From Hemerocallis citrina (taxonomy: Eukaryota > Streptophyta > Magnoliopsida > Asparagales > Asphodelaceae), in contig CM030366.1 in NCBI GenBank assembly GCA_017893485.1, positions 46,746,283 through 46,810,282 on the forward strand: a stretch of DNA of 64,000 bases, read 5' to 3'. Positions 36,098-49,202 of this stretch are shown here, piece after piece. The notes beneath the pieces were generated by a model. It did no database searches, had not been told where the DNA came from, and saw only the letters and a list, made by a program, of their open reading frames with translations. The position numbers were made by a program, and so were the translations under genes. The stretch's first letter is position 1. Every line of letters begins with the position of its first letter.

Positions 36098-36109
36098 ACA
36101 GAGATAAGT
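36098..36109 (+). repeat. Element N 5' LTR, 12-bp middle piece
   Basis: ACAGAGATAAGT is the only host sequence between the CACTA target copy and the next insertion. Its last five bases are the TAAGT target copy. Confidence 0.8.
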
Positions 36110-39100
36110 TGTAGCGCCCCAAATTTCCAATATGATATCTCAGAAATATGTTGCACAATTTCTAGCATCAACCTCAATTGTAATAGTAAATATAGCCAAA
36201 ACACAGAGAAACATTTTTCAACTTTTATTACATTAATTCTTTACAAAGCACAGCGGAAAACAAACATCTTGAATTACAAATTCTTTCTTCTACAACACAT
36301 TCTTTTACAGTTTACATAAGCCATAACATCATTCTATCTCAAGCATCAAAATCCCAATCTATAGGTACCTACCTATAAAACATGAGGCTAGAGATAACCC
36401 TAACCCCAAAAACTACAGGGATCAGCCATAACAGCGTGGGTGACATAAAAATAATTGCAGCATAAATAAAACATAAGGCATAGAGTCATAAACAACATGT
36501 AACCAAATAAGAAATAACAATAAATAAAACATGAAAACATCAAGTGAAACTAGGCTAAGTGTCAAGTGTAGAAAAACAGGAAACAACATGCATAAAACCA
36601 AGCCAAGAAAACATAAATGCTATATGTTGACTCTCTAATGCATACTTGTCGGATTCTATACATCCCACACTACATAGGTCTGGTGCAAGCCTTTATCGTT
36701 CTCCACTAGATAGGGTTTAATCTCCCGAATGTAGCTAATCATACTAAGATGATTACTATGGGATATAGATAAACTATGAGTATTAGCCCATGCCACAATA
36801 ATTGTGGAGATCAAACTCTATCCACAGATAATTCCGAAGACTATTTCACTCACACCTGAAAATTTTTGAGAATACCACACACCGCAAGCTATGGCGCCTC
36901 ATCACACGAATACCCCATGAGTGTCGCCTCGACCCCGATAATTTCGGAGATCAATCTCACACCGCAGGTAATTCCGGAGACTATTTCACTCACACCTCGA
37001 TAATTCTAGGGATTATCCCACACCACATGCCATACTGAGGTCCATAACCCATGTTCTCATTTCATTATATCACCGTCTAGTGCCTGTCCTTATCTATTTA
37101 AGTTGATTAATTATTTATTAGATTGCGAATCTCTTAGAGTTGGTGTACTCTACCGGGCTTAACTCAACTGAACAACAACCAAAATCTCAACCGCCGGTAG
37201 TTAGCGCCCCACACAATCTCTAAAGACTCATAGCTCAATCATCAATACCAAAACTTTCAATAAAACTCAAAAATTTATCATCAAAACGATTATATGAAGA
37301 CAACTTCTTAAATCAACAAAATTCCAAATCTATAATGTACTCATAAAATTCCAGAATTCAAATAAAATATTAAAACCATTAAATAACAGAATATCATAGT
37401 TCTAAGTTGGAGAATATCACAAAAACATCAATTCTTTTGAAAACACATATAACTTGCTTTAAAAGGTCATAAGAATACAATTAAAAATCTATTATAAATA
37501 AAATATAACTCTCTGTAAAATACTGTAATATGTAGTACAAATATCATCTAAAACAGTAGTGCAATAATCCATAATATCGAGTAAACAACTATTTAAAAGA
37601 AACGAAGAAAATTCAACAAAACAACCAAAATGGCAATTGAAGGTCGACCGCTCAAGAAGGGCTGTCGACTGTCAATTAGAAATCCTCAAAATAGAGGCAT
37701 GACGGTCGACCGTGACCTGCTACACAGCCGGTTAGGACTTGTGCATGTTTTCAACTGATATGCTAATGAATCTTTGAAAAATCAAAATTGAACTTCCTGT
37801 GATGATCAAATATAACTTATATAACATATAGAAGTTTATAAAACAATCAAAAACACGCCAAGATCTCAAAAGAGTGATTTTTCACAAAAATCATTCAAAA
37901 TCAGTAAAAGTGTATATATGTATATATTTATATCATCTTACAAGTGTTTAAGCATCAGTATAGCATTCAATTCTCATCAATTAGAAGTTGTATAACATTC
38001 AAACAATCTCAGTACCAAAAACAACTCAAATCCGATTGAAAACTTCACAAAACATCAACTTTTGACAATTCTTCAAATAGTATAAGTGTATATATATATA
38101 TAGGTGTAGTTAAGTGTATGTTTGCATCAGTAACATCAAGAAACTCAATGTATATATGCAGTATGAAGTTCAAAACAACCTTAGTACTAAAACAACTCAG
38201 ATTAGATCAAGATTCACAAAAACACCAAAACCCAGTTTCGGTCAGCATACAAATCAGACCCGAAACAAAGCCCCCTTTTTCTATACATGAAAACTTGATT
38301 TCTTTTTATTCAAAACTCTTCTACTACTTGTCATAACTACTCACCTCAGTTTCCCATGGGTATATGCAGGTTTTTAACATGTATTAATCAAGTAGTTCAC
38401 ATCAAAACATTGAGAACAGATCACATACATTCATACATAGTAATAGTTCAATTATTGTTTACTTTCATGCAATAACATCATACAACTCAATATATATGTT
38501 CGAATCAGCAACAATATGATTGAAAACATCTTACTCATGATTTATATTAGGTTCTTAACAAATCTTAAGTCATCAAATTAGGGTTTTAATCATAAATAGT
38601 ATAGTTTCATAAAAAGATTTAATTTTTAATTCACTTATTTATCAAAATTCATTATATCTTCATACCATCATCTAACATGCTTTCTAATAGAAAAATCATC
38701 ACATACAATATGCTTAGAACAATAAGAAAACAAACATAGGTCACTTACCTTATTGAAGAATCAACCGAAGATAATAAAGAAATAAGAAAAATCCCTCCTT
38801 TCGCAAGAAAACCAAGATCCTCGCTTGAAACTCCAAGAAAATAATAATAAAGAAATCCCTTTGTGTTTTGTAGCAAGGAGACGGCTGCACCTCACCTTTA
38901 ATAGGCCGGAATTAGGGTATCTAGGGTTTTTGAATAGATTTGCAAAATGCCTCTTTTAAATATATCTTTACATATATAAATCCTTATACTTGGAAATTAA
39001 ATAAAACCATCTTAATTGAAATTTAAAAACAAGAACAACCAATCTATTATCAGCCGGCACTATTTTGAAAACCCAGAAAACGAAATTGTACTTTTTGCCC

Positions 39101-39516
39101 TCTAAGTGGCAATTTTGTAAAAAGACCCTTCTTTATCAAAACTTGCAAAATAAACCAAATTTATTAAAACAAAAAGTGAACTCCTTACCTCTGAGTTGAC
39201 TAGGCATCATGCCCAGCCCAAGAATCAAAAAATCTGAAGTTTTTACTCTAAGTGGTAATTTTGCACAAAAATCCCTCTTTTTGTAATATTTGCAAATATG
39301 TCAAATATTATCAGAAAAATTCAGAAAATTCACAAATAATTTCTAATAATAAATAATGGGTTTTCCCAAAATAATTTTTGACTTTGAACTTCCCAAGAAA
39401 ATATTTGCACGTGTAAAAAGATAAAGTTTCAGAAAAATATTTTTTAAATCACCAAAAATCATTTTAATTCACTTATAAATCTTAAAAGCATTATTTTAAA
39501 AATCTGAGGTATTACA
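36110..39516 (-). repeat. Chromovirus LTR (3' LTR)
   Basis: 3407 bp, TGTAGCGCCCC to GAGGTATTACA, paired with 44305-48144. It holds a diverged set of GATAATTCCGGAGA phrases at 36790-37020 and a GGTCGACC palindrome near 37645 and 37704. Confidence 0.93.
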
Positions 39517-39703
39517 TCACTCCCTCCTTAGAATAGTTCTGTCCTCGGAACTACTACTAATAGGGTCCAAACAAAATAAAAAAAAGGAATTGAAATCTCA
39601 TAAATGGGAATATAGTTTAAGAAATACAAGTACATAAGAGAATATAATCTAAAAAAAGAAATACAACTCAACTCAAAAAGTACAATCATACAGAAGAATA
39701 CAA

Positions 39704-40189
39704 TCATACAAAAAGCTCAGGAAAATCCTTCTGCATGCGATCCTCCGGCTCCCAAGTAGCCTCCTCGAACTGCGGGTTCCTCCACAACACCTTGACCATA
39801 TGTATCACCTTACTCCTCAAAACCTTCTCCCTACGATCAACAATCTCTACAGGCTGCTCCTTGTAACTCAAGTTTACCTGTAGACCCTCAGGCACTTCTA
39901 TCAACTGATGACTCTGATCCGGTACATACTTCCTCGACAACGACACATGGAACACATCATGCACCTGTGCCAACTCCTCCGGTAGCTTCAATCTATATGC
40001 CGTCTTACCAATCCGCCCCAAAATCCTGTTTGGCCCAATATACCTTAGTGCCAACTTGCCTCCCTTACCAAACCTGATCACCCCCTTGGTTGGAGATACC
40101 TTGAGGAAAACTGCATCTCCAACCTCAAACTCCAAGTCCCTTCTTCGAGTGTCTGCGTAACTATTCTGCCAACTCTGAGCCTCGACCAA
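39704..40189 (-). pseudogene. Integrase C-terminal domain and chromodomain-like tail
   Basis: 161 residues: DLEFEVGDAVFLKVSPTKGV, the GPNRILGRIGKTAYRLKLP barrel region, HDVFHVSLSRKYV, and at the end WRNPQFEEATWEPEDRMQ resembling a chromodomain helix. It is the direct continuation of the integrase ORF, separated by one in-frame stop near 40226. A chromodomain-like end would direct insertion toward particular chromatin. Confidence 0.88.
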
Positions 40190-40225
40190 CCTTTGGCGAA
40201 TAAACTCTAACGTCTCCGATGTTTG

Positions 40226-41113
40226 CTACACAGTATTGGGCCCAAATATCTGCCTCTTGCCAACCTCATACCAACAAAAGGGTGTCCTGCACTTCCTCCC
40301 GTACAGAGCTTCATACGGAGCCATCCCGATACTCGCATGGTAACTGTTGTCATGAGCAAACTCAACCAATGCCAAGTACCTTTCCCAACTGCCACCAAAG
40401 TCCATAACACAAGTCCTGAGCATATCTTCCAATACCTGATTCACCCTTTCAGTCTGACCATCAATCTGCAGATGAAAAGCAGTACTGAAATCGGTTCTGG
40501 TACCCAAAACTGCTTGCAGACTCTTCCAAAACCTCAAAGTGAACTTCGCATCCCTGTCAGACACAATCGACACAGGAACTTCATGAAGCCTCACAATCTC
40601 ATCAATGTACAACTCTGCCAATTTCTCTAACGACCAAGTGATCTTCATGGACAAAAAGTGAGCTGACTTGGTCAAACAATAAACAATAACCCAAATCGAG
40701 TCATTTCCCTTCGCACTCCTTGGAAAACCTATAATGAAATCCATGCTGATATTCTCCCACTTCAACTCTTGAATGGGCAAAGGCTGCAACAAACCTCCAG
40801 GTTTCTGATTTTCTACTTTAATCTGCTGACAAGTCAGACACCTTGTCACAAAATCTACCACATCCCTCTTCATACCAGACCACCAAAAGTATTGTTTGAT
40901 GTCCTTGTACATCTTTGTGCCTCCAGGATGTACGGACAACAAGGTGCTGTGTGCCTCCTGCAAGATACTCTTCTTCAAATCTGCATTCTCCAGAACACAC
41001 AACCTCTCATCCATCCATAGAATTCCATCTTGGATACGGAACTCTGATAACTTACCATCGGAAACCTGCTGCAACATCTTCTGAATCTCTGCATCTGATT
41101 TCTGACCTTCCAC
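40226..41113 (-). pseudogene. Ty3 integrase, zinc-binding and catalytic domains
   Basis: 295 open residues. The HHCC motif is visible (EAHSTLLSVHPGGTKMY...CLTCQQ). The D,D-35-E core keeps ISMDFIIGFP, VSIVSDRDAKF and DGQTERVNQ, so all three acidic residues are present. A conserved HP is HL before QIDGQTE. This is the longest intact block of the element. It would insert the cDNA into the chromosome. Confidence 0.92.
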
Positions 41114-41134
41114 ACTCTACTCTCTCAGAGTAGG

Positions 41135-41724
41135 CTATAGCCTTAACTGAGCCAAAGACGCTCCCAAACCCTGCAGTACCACCTCGATACCTGCCTGATC
41201 AATCTCCGTTGCCAAATCACTCTGAGTAGTGATCAAACTCGCCAAACTGCTCTTCCGACTAAGCCCATCGACCACCACATTCACCTTGTCCGGATGATAC
41301 TTGATCTCAGGATGAATGTCTTCCAACACTTCCAACCACCTTCCCTGCCGAAGATTTAGATCCTTCTGCTGATAAATGTACTTCAGGCTCTTGTGGTCGT
41401 TATACATATTGACCTTCTCACCATATACATAATGTCTCCACGGCTTCAAGGCAAAGATAATAGCTGCTAACTCCAAATCATGCATCGAATAATTCTTCTC
41501 ATACGGACGCAACTGCCTTGAACCAAGGCAATAACCTTGCCTTCCTGCATCAAGACACACCCCAAACATCTGAGAGATGCATCACTGAAGATATCATAAT
41601 CCTTCCCAGCTTGTGGCAAAGCTAAGATAGGCGCAGTCGTCAACCTCTCCTTTAGCTCAAGGAAACTCGCCTCACACTTATCAGTCCATGTGAACGCCAC
41701 ATTCTTCCGAGTTAACCCTGTCAA
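41135..41724 (-). pseudogene. RNase H region of the chromovirus
   Basis: Two overlapping frames joined by a frameshift near 41530: ...KCEASFLELKERLTTAPIL, DYDIFSDASLRCLGCVLMQ (first acidic residue) and SMHDLELAAIIFALKPWRHYVYG. They end with NMYNDHKSLKYIYQQKDLNL and YHPDKVNVVVDGLSRKS. It degrades RNA in the RNA-DNA hybrid. The typical TDH is changed to NDH in this copy. Confidence 0.88.
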
Positions 41725-41814
41725 AGGAACTAAAATCTGTGCATAGCCCTAAATGAATCTCATGTAGTACCCAGCCAAACCCAAGAAACTTCTAACTTCC
41801 TTCACTGTCGTTGG

Positions 41815-42527
41815 CCTGGGTCAATCCTTCACAGCTTCAACCTTCTGAGGATCAGTGTCCACTCCCTTCTTAGAAAGGATATGACTAAGAAAAGCTACCT
41901 CGAACTTGCAAAACTCACACTTCGATAGCTTGGCATACAAGTTATGCTCATGTAACTTCTGTAACACCTCTGTCAAGTGCATAGAATTCTCTTCCTCCGA
42001 TTTCAAATAGACAAAAATATCATTAATGAAAACCACCACGAAGGAATCAATAAATGGTCGCAATATCTAATTCATCATATCCATGAATACTACCATTGCA
42101 TTCTTCACTCCGAATGGCATTACCAAAAACTCGTAGAGTCCATGACGAGTCCTGAAAGCTATTTTACTCACATCTTCCTCCTTGACTTGAACCTGATGAT
42201 ACCCTGATCTCAAATCAATCTTTCAAAACACAGCTGCTCCCCGAAGCCTATTGAACAGATCATCAATCCGTGGAAGCGGATACTTGTTCTGAATAGGCAC
42301 CCTATTCAACTCTCAATAGTCAATGCACATCCTCGTTGACCCATCCTTCTTCTTTACCAACAACACTAGTGCACCCCACGGTGAAGAACTCGGCTTGATC
42401 AAATCCTTACTAGCAATTCCTCAGTCTGCTTCTTAACTTCAACCTGCTCTATAGGTGCCATCCTGTACGGAGCCTTAGAAATCGGAGCACTCCCCGGCTG
42501 AACATTAATGCAAATCTCCACATCACG
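41815..42527 (-). pseudogene. Reverse transcriptase of the chromovirus, damaged
   Basis: RT blocks can be followed through several stops: [58 protein letters not shown] and FVVVFINDIFVYL, then LSKCEFCKFEVAFLSHIL. The normal F-I-D-D catalytic pair reads F-I-N-D near 42033-42019, so the first catalytic aspartate is lost, probably by C-to-T deamination. Stop codons confirm it is inactive. Confidence 0.9.
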
Positions 42528-43114
42528 CTACGGCGGCAATCCTGGTAAATCTTCCACGAACGCTGTAGGAAAATCCTTAACAACTGGAATGCCTCTGACT
42601 TCATCTGGAATCATCAACTTAGACACCACTGCAGCCACTTTCGGGTCCTTCATCTTCCCTTGAAAAGTCACTGCGGGACCACCTGGTGCCTTCACCAACA
42701 CCTCTTTCTTCTTGCATTCAATTGTGGTATCATATGTTGCCATCCAATCAATGCCCACAATCACATCCGCACCCAGAACTTGCAGCTCAATAAGATCAAT
42801 GCCAAATATTCTTCCACCAATCTCGATATCACAGCCCTCGCAATATCGATCAGCAATCACTTCTTCTCCTGGCGGCGTTGCCACCGACAAGACTCTGCCT
42901 GGAAACAACTTAGGTTCGCACCTATGACTTTTGCAAAATTGGGCGACACAAATGTATGCAAAGAACCAGTATCAAATAAAACTTTTGCTTTTATTCCATT
43001 AACCAAAACGAATCCCTGGATCACATCCACTGAGTTACCTGCATCCTCCTCAGTCAATGCAAACAATCGCCCTTGCCTCTGAAATTTGACTCTGCCTAAG
43101 CCCACATTCTTCAA
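42528..43114 (-). pseudogene. Retropepsin region of the chromovirus
   Basis: Contains LFDTGSLHTFVSPNFAKVIG with the DTG active site. A frame change near 42880 continues with VIADRYCEGCDIEIGGRIF, DLIELQVLGADVIVGIDWMA and the linker to RT. The active-site triad itself is preserved. Confidence 0.9.
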
Positions 43115-44070
43115 TCGTGGACAGAAAAGCTTAGTATGCCCTACTTACCCACACTGAATACAAGTCTGCTTCGCCAGTTTAGGACATGCTGACCTGAAGT
43201 GACCTGCCTCCTTACAGTAGTAACAAGCCACTTCCTGAGTTGCAGGTGCCCTCTGCTATGGCCTACAGAACTTGCCATGCTTCACTAGGAACTTCTTTCC
43301 ACTCTGACTAGCTGCTGGCCTCTTGTTCCTGTTCCAGGTCTCTTGCTTCTTCTGGAACTGGTTCATATCCTCTTCTGTCATAGCTGCTCTCCTGACCAGC
43401 TTATCTAACCTCCTTATGCCCAACGTAATCATCCTCGACCTCGAATTTAACCTCAAGCCCTACTCAAATTTCTTGGCCTTCTTCGCTTCATCAACAATCA
43501 GCTCTGGTGCATACTACGATGGCTGAGTGAACTTAGTCTCATATTCACGCACTATCATATTGCCTTGCTGAAGATTCAAGAATTTTGTTGCCTTCTTCTC
43601 CTGAATATCTAGAGGAAAGAAACGATCCCTGAATTCATCCATAAAAGCTTCCCAAGTCACTTGCTGATCTCCAAAGGTCCTCTTCACTGACTGCCACCAG
43701 ACGCCAGCATCCTTCTCTAACTGCATAGTAGCCAATTTCACCTTATTGACTGCTAGGGTTTCTAAGACTTCGAAGACCATCTTTATCTGTCTAATCCAAT
43801 CATCAGCCTTATTTGGATCAGAATGTCCCTCAAACATAGGCAGCTTCATCCGCTTGAAGGATGCAACCTGCTTGATCGGATCAGCATTAACAAACACTGG
43901 TCCAGCCCCCTGATTCGGATTCTAGTTTTGATTTTGTGCCATATTAGCTACCATGAACGCATTCAAGGTCAGATACATCCTGGCAATCTCAATCTCAAGA
44001 TCAAGTCCAGCCCCATGAAAACTTCCAGCCCCATCACATTACCATTCCTAGTCCTGGGTCCTGCCATTAC
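43115..44070 (-). pseudogene. Gag of the chromovirus
   Basis: The core reads MKLPMFEGHSDPNKADDWIR, VNKVKLATMQLEKDAGVWW and FMDEFRDRFFPLDIQEKKAT (Retrotrans_gag). After a stop it continues with EEDMNQFQKKQETWNRNKR. A CCHC knuckle, CYYCKEAGHFRSAC, is followed by a second CIQCG-type half knuckle. The start lies near 44064. Several stops interrupt it. Confidence 0.88.
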
Positions 44071-44287
44071 TAAATATTGCAAAATGAGGGTAAAGTTACA
44101 GCATCACAATACAATTCGTATTCACATCAATACCTCATGGCAAAACCTCAACCATACCCCAAACAAAAACATCATGTTCTAACTCTACGTGATACTCACA
44201 CTGTAATGTCCACATCTAGGTACTCACGCTCTAATTTCAACACCTAGGTTTATTTTCATACCATGTTTATTATTACAATTGAAGCAT

Positions 44288-44299
44288 GCTCTGATACCA
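44288..44299 (-). other. Primer-binding site, tRNA-iMet type
   Basis: Minus-strand TGGTATCAGAGC lies five bases from the right LTR. It is the common initiator-Met primer site of plant chromoviruses. Confidence 0.92.
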
Positions 44300-44304
44300 A
44301 TCTC

Positions 44305-47300
44305 TGTAGTGCCCCAAATTTCCAATATGATATCTCAGAAATACGTGGCACAATATCCAGCATCAACCTCAATTGTAATACTAAACATAGCCAAAACATA
44401 GAGAAACATTTTTCAACTTCTATTACATTAATTCTTTACAAAGCACAACAAAAATCAAACACCTTAAATTACAAATTCTTTCTTTTACAACACATTCTTT
44501 TACAATTTACAGAAGTCATAACATCATTCTATCTCAAGCATCCAAATCCCAAGCGATAGGTACCTACCTGTAAAACATGAGACTACAGATAACCCTAACC
44601 CCCAAAACAACAGGAGTCGGCCATAACGGTGTGAGTGGCATAAAAATAAATGCAAAATAAATAAAATATAAGGCATAGAATCATAAACAACATGTATTAT
44701 CAGCAAGAATAAATGATATAAGAAATAAGGCAAAATTTAAAAAAACGTCACAATAGTTTGGTGCTGTTTAAAAAAACGTCACAAAACTTTGACTTTTTAA
44801 AAAAACCGCACAAAGTTTAACTCTCAACTCACGGAGTTATCCAACCGTTAACTGGGTTATACGTAATGTTTAAAAAAACATCACAAAACTATTGTTTTGT
44901 TTAAAAAAACAACACAAAACTATTATTCTGTTTAAAAAAACATCACAAAAGTTTCCATTTGTTTTAAAAAACATCACATAACTATCATCCCAGTTAATAG
45001 TTGGATAACTCTGTGAGTTGAGAGTTAAACTTTGTGCGGTTTTTTTAAAAAGTCAAAGTTTTGTGACGTTTTTTTAAACAGTGCCAAACTATTGTGACGT
45101 TTTTTTAAATTTTGCCAAGAAATAACAATAAATAAAACTTGAAAACATCAAGTGAAACTATGCTAAGTGTCAAGTGTAGAAAAACAGGAAACAACATGCA
45201 TAAAACCAAGCCAAGAAAACATCAATGCTATATGCTGACTCTCTAATGCATACTTCTCGAATTCTATGCATCCCACTCTACATAGGTCCGGTGCAAGCCC
45301 TTATCGTTCTCCACTGGGTAGGGTTTAATCCCCCATTATGAAACTAATCCTACTACGATGACTACTATGGGATATAGATAAACTGTGAGTATTAGCCCAC
45401 GCCTCGATAATTCCGGAGGTCAATCTCTATCCACAGATAATTCTGACAATTATTTCACTCACACCTAGGAATCTTCGAGAATACCCCACACCACAAGCTA
45501 TGGCGCCTCATCACACGAATACCCCATGAGTGTCGCCCCGACCCCAATAATTTTGAAGATCAATCCCATACCGTAGGTAATTTCGGAGACTATTTAACTC
45601 ACACCTCGATAATTCTGGAGATTATCCCACACCGCAGGCCATACTGAGGTCCATAACCCATGTTCTAATTTCATCATATCACTGTCTAGTGCCTGTTCTT
45701 ATCTTGTTAAGTTGATTAATTATTTATTAGATTGCGAATCTCTTAGAGTTGCTGTACCCTACCATGTTTAACTCAACTGAACAACAACCAAAATCTCAAC
45801 CACCGGTAGTTAGGGCCCCACTCAATCTCTAAAGACTCATAGCTCAACCATCAATACCAAAACATTCAATAAAACTCACAAATTCATCATCAAAGCGATT
45901 ATATGAAGACAACTTCTTAAATCAACAAAATTCCAAATCTATATAATGTACTCATAAAATTTCAGAATTCAAATAAAATATTAAAACCATTAAATAACAA
46001 AAAATCATATTTTTAAGTCGTAGAATATCACGAAAACATCAATTCTTTTGAAAACACATATAACTCTCTTAATAAGGTCATAAGAATACAATTAAAACTC
46101 TATTATAAATAAAATATAACTCTCTGTAAAATACTGTAATCTATAGAATAAACATCATTTAAAACAGTAGAGCAATAATCCATAATATCGAGGAAACAAC
46201 CGTAAAGAAATGAAGAAAATTCAACAAAACAGCCAAAATGGCAATTTACGGTCGACCGCTCAAGAATGGCAATCGACTGTCAATTAGAAATCCTCAAAAC
46301 AGAAGCATGACGGTCGACCGTGCGGCCAACCGTGACCTGCTACACAGCCGGTTAGGAATTGTGCATGTTTTCAACTGATATGCTAATGAATCTTTGTAAT
46401 ATCAAAATTGAACTTCCTGAAATGATCAAATATAACTTGTATAACATATAGGAGTTTATAAAATAATCAAAAACTCAATACGATCTCAAAAGAGTGATTT
46501 TTCACAAAAATCTTTCAAAATCAGTAAAAGTGTATCTATATGTATATATTTATATGATCTTACAAGCGTTTAAGCATCAGTATAGCATTAAATTATCATC
46601 AATTAGAAGTAGTATAACGTTCAAACAATCTCAGTACCAAAAACAACTCAAATCCAATTGAAAACTTCACAAAACATCAACTTTTGACAATTCTTCAAAT
46701 ATTATAAGTGTATATATATGTATGTGTAATTAAGTGTATGTTTGCATCAGTAACATCAACAAACTGAATGTATATAAGTAGTATGAAGTTCAAAACCACC
46801 TCGGTACTAAAACAAATCAGATTAGATCAAGATTTCACAAAAACACCAAAACCAAATTTCAGTCAGCAGACAAATCAAACCCGAAACAAAGCCTCTTTTC
46901 TATACATAAAAACTTGATTTCTTTGATTCAAAACTCTTCCACTACTTGTCATAATTACTCACCTCAGTTTCTCATGGGTATATGCAGGTTTTTAACATGT
47001 ATTAATCAAGTGGTTCACATCAAAACATTGAGAACGGATCATATACATTCATACATAGTAATAGTTCAATTTTTGTTCACTTTCATGCAATAACATCATA
47101 CCACTCAATATATATGTTCCAATCAGCAACAATATGATTGAAAACATCCTACTCATGATTTATATTTGGTTCTTAAAAAATCTCAAGTCATCAAATTACG
47201 GTTTTAATCATCAGTAGAATAGTTTCATGAAAAGATTCAATTTTTAATTCATCTATTCATCAAAATTCACTATATCTTCATACCATCATCTAACATACTT

Positions 47301-48144
47301 TCTAATAGATAAATCATCACATAAAACATGCTTAGAACAATAAGAAAACAAACATAGGTCACTCACCTTATTAAAGAATCAACCGAAGATAATAAAGAAA
47401 TAAGAAAAATCCCTCCTTTACAAGAAACCAAGATCCTCGCTTGAAACTCCAAGAAAATAATAATAAAGAAATCCCATTGTGTTTTGCAGTAAGGAGACGA
47501 CTACAACTCACCTTTAATAGGACGGAATTAGGGTATCTAGGGTTTTTGAATAGATTTGCACAATGCCTCTTTAAATATATCTTTACATATATAAATCCAT
47601 ATACTTGAAAATTAAATAAAACCATCTTAATTGAGATTTAAAAACAAGAACAACCACTCTATTCTTAGCTGGCACTGTTTTGAAAACCCAGAAAACAAAA
47701 TTGTACTTTTTGCCCTCTAAGTGGCAATTTTGCAAAAAGACCCTTCTTTATCAAAACTTGCATAATAAACAAAATTTATTACAACAAAAAGTAAACTATT
47801 TACCTCTAACTCGACTAGGCATCATGCCCAACCCAAGAATCTAAAAATCTGGAGTTTTTACTCCAGGTGGTAATTTTGCACAAAAGTCCATCTTTTTGTA
47901 ATATTTGCAAATAGGTCAAATAATTATCAGAAAAATCCAAAAAATTCACAAATAATATCTAATAATAAATGAAGGGTTTACCCACAATATTTTTTGACTT
48001 TGAACTTCCCAAGAAAATATTTGCACGTGTTTTTCACGTGTAAAACGATAAATTTTCAGAAAAATATTTATTAAATCACCAAAAAACCATTTTAATTCAC
48101 TTATAAATCTTAAAAGTATTATTCAAAAAATATGGGGTATTACA
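44305..48144 (-). repeat. Chromovirus LTR (5' LTR), carrying a MITE
   Basis: 3840 bp including the MITE and its duplicated target; 3443 bp without them, against 3407 bp for the partner. It differs from the partner by scattered substitutions and small indels, including extra GCGGCCAACCGT at about 46322 and a CACGTGTTTTTCACGTGT duplication at about 48025. Confidence 0.93.
44729..45116. mobile_element. 388-bp Mutator-type MITE with 128-bp inverted repeats
   Basis: Bounded by GGCAAAATTT and AAATTTTGCC, with almost perfect inverted repeats 44729-44856 and 44989-45116. It is flanked by a 9-bp duplication AAGAAATAA (44720-44728 and 45117-45125). The left LTR has the uninterrupted site near 36512. 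Long TIRs plus a 9-bp TSD point to a Mutator-like parent. The centre repeats a GTTTAAAAAAACATCACAAA unit several times. There is no coding capacity. Confidence 0.93.
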
Positions 48145-48149
48145 TAAGT

Positions 48150-48816
48150 GATTACTTAGGACCAGAGTATGTTAACTCTACGACGTGTGACTATTGTTTG
48201 TAAGGACAGGCACAAGTTGGCGTGTACTCACCAGTCACTAGATAAATATCAAAAACATAGTTAGAGTACAAGAATAGGTCTGTATTGCAAGGGATCGAAC
48301 CTTATAATTCGGATTACGTTCGAGCTTGATTGTGGAGCATGCAGTATGGGATGCATATATTTCCAATCAAGTGTGCATTAGAATAAGTGTGTGTATTTTA
48401 GTTGTACATTAGATTCTAGGTCATGACATACACTGACACTTCTATTTGTATTACTTTCACGTTTTTCTATTCCATTAATATTGATTGTTAAGGATTGAGA
48501 GATCGCTAGTTTCTTCAGTATTGTGTTAGTTGCATTCAACTGATGTGCCCACAATTGGTTAGTTGTAGGACTGCCTGGTCATGGGAGCAGAATATTCGAG
48601 TTGTGGAGCATCTAAGTGGAGGATATAGTTTCCTTGTACAATATAATTTATTGGTGAAATTTATGATGTAAATTTATGTAAGACTACATTGTACATTATG
48701 ATAATGTAATAAAAAGTTTTTCAATTTCCTGTGATTTTCTGTGTTTTGTACTCATTTGAAGTAAAGATCCTGAATAGTGTTACAAAATTCTAGTGCACAG
48801 AATTCGGGGCACTACA
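48150..48816 (+). repeat. Element N 5' LTR, last part
   Basis: Continues the LTR beyond the chromovirus and ends AATTCGGGGCACTACA immediately before a PBS. No gene. Equivalent 3' LTR sequence lies outside the window. Confidence 0.85.
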
Positions 48817-48819
48817 AAG

Positions 48820-48831
48820 TGGTATCAGAGC
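48820..48831 (+). other. Primer-binding site of element N
   Basis: TGGTATCAGAGC lies three bases after the LTR end. It is identical to the PBS of the 12-kb chromovirus and of the array at 59529. Confidence 0.9.
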
Positions 48832-49202
48832 CAGACTTCAAATTGTAGTATTAATACAACAGCAAATTAGACTTGGATGCCCCAGTTAGAGTTGAGTTAG
48901 TTGGATAGGAGGAATGTCATTATCATATTCAATTTATGATTATGAGGTCTTGTATCCAGAACCAACACTATATATGTTTTCTTATTATAATAAGATGTCT
49001 GAAAGAATAGAGATTTGCCAGGCCTAGTGCTTCTCCTTGAGAATCACCGATATTGGATATTCTTAACCTTGTCCTTTTTCTAAGGATGGAGTGGCCACCG
49101 ACCCTCAAAGGGTGCGAACCGAAAGTTAGAGGACATGTTGAGAATATGCATAGGGTACTAGAAGAAAGATATGAAAAGCAAGAGAAACATGAGATGTCGG
49201 CT

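Larger units (their letters stand above)
36110..48144 (-). mobile_element. Full-length chromovirus (Tekay/Del-like) retrotransposon
   Basis: This 12.0-kb element is flanked by perfect TAAGT duplications (36105-36109 and 48145-48149). LTRs are 36110-39516 and 44305-48144, the second enlarged by a 388-bp MITE. A tRNA-iMet PBS and a purine tract (minus-strand AAGGAGGGAGTGA) adjoin them. Gag, protease, RT, RNase H, integrase and a chromodomain-like tail follow in normal order on the minus strand. Many stops and clear LTR divergence indicate an old insertion. It lies inside the 5' LTR of element N. Confidence 0.95.
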
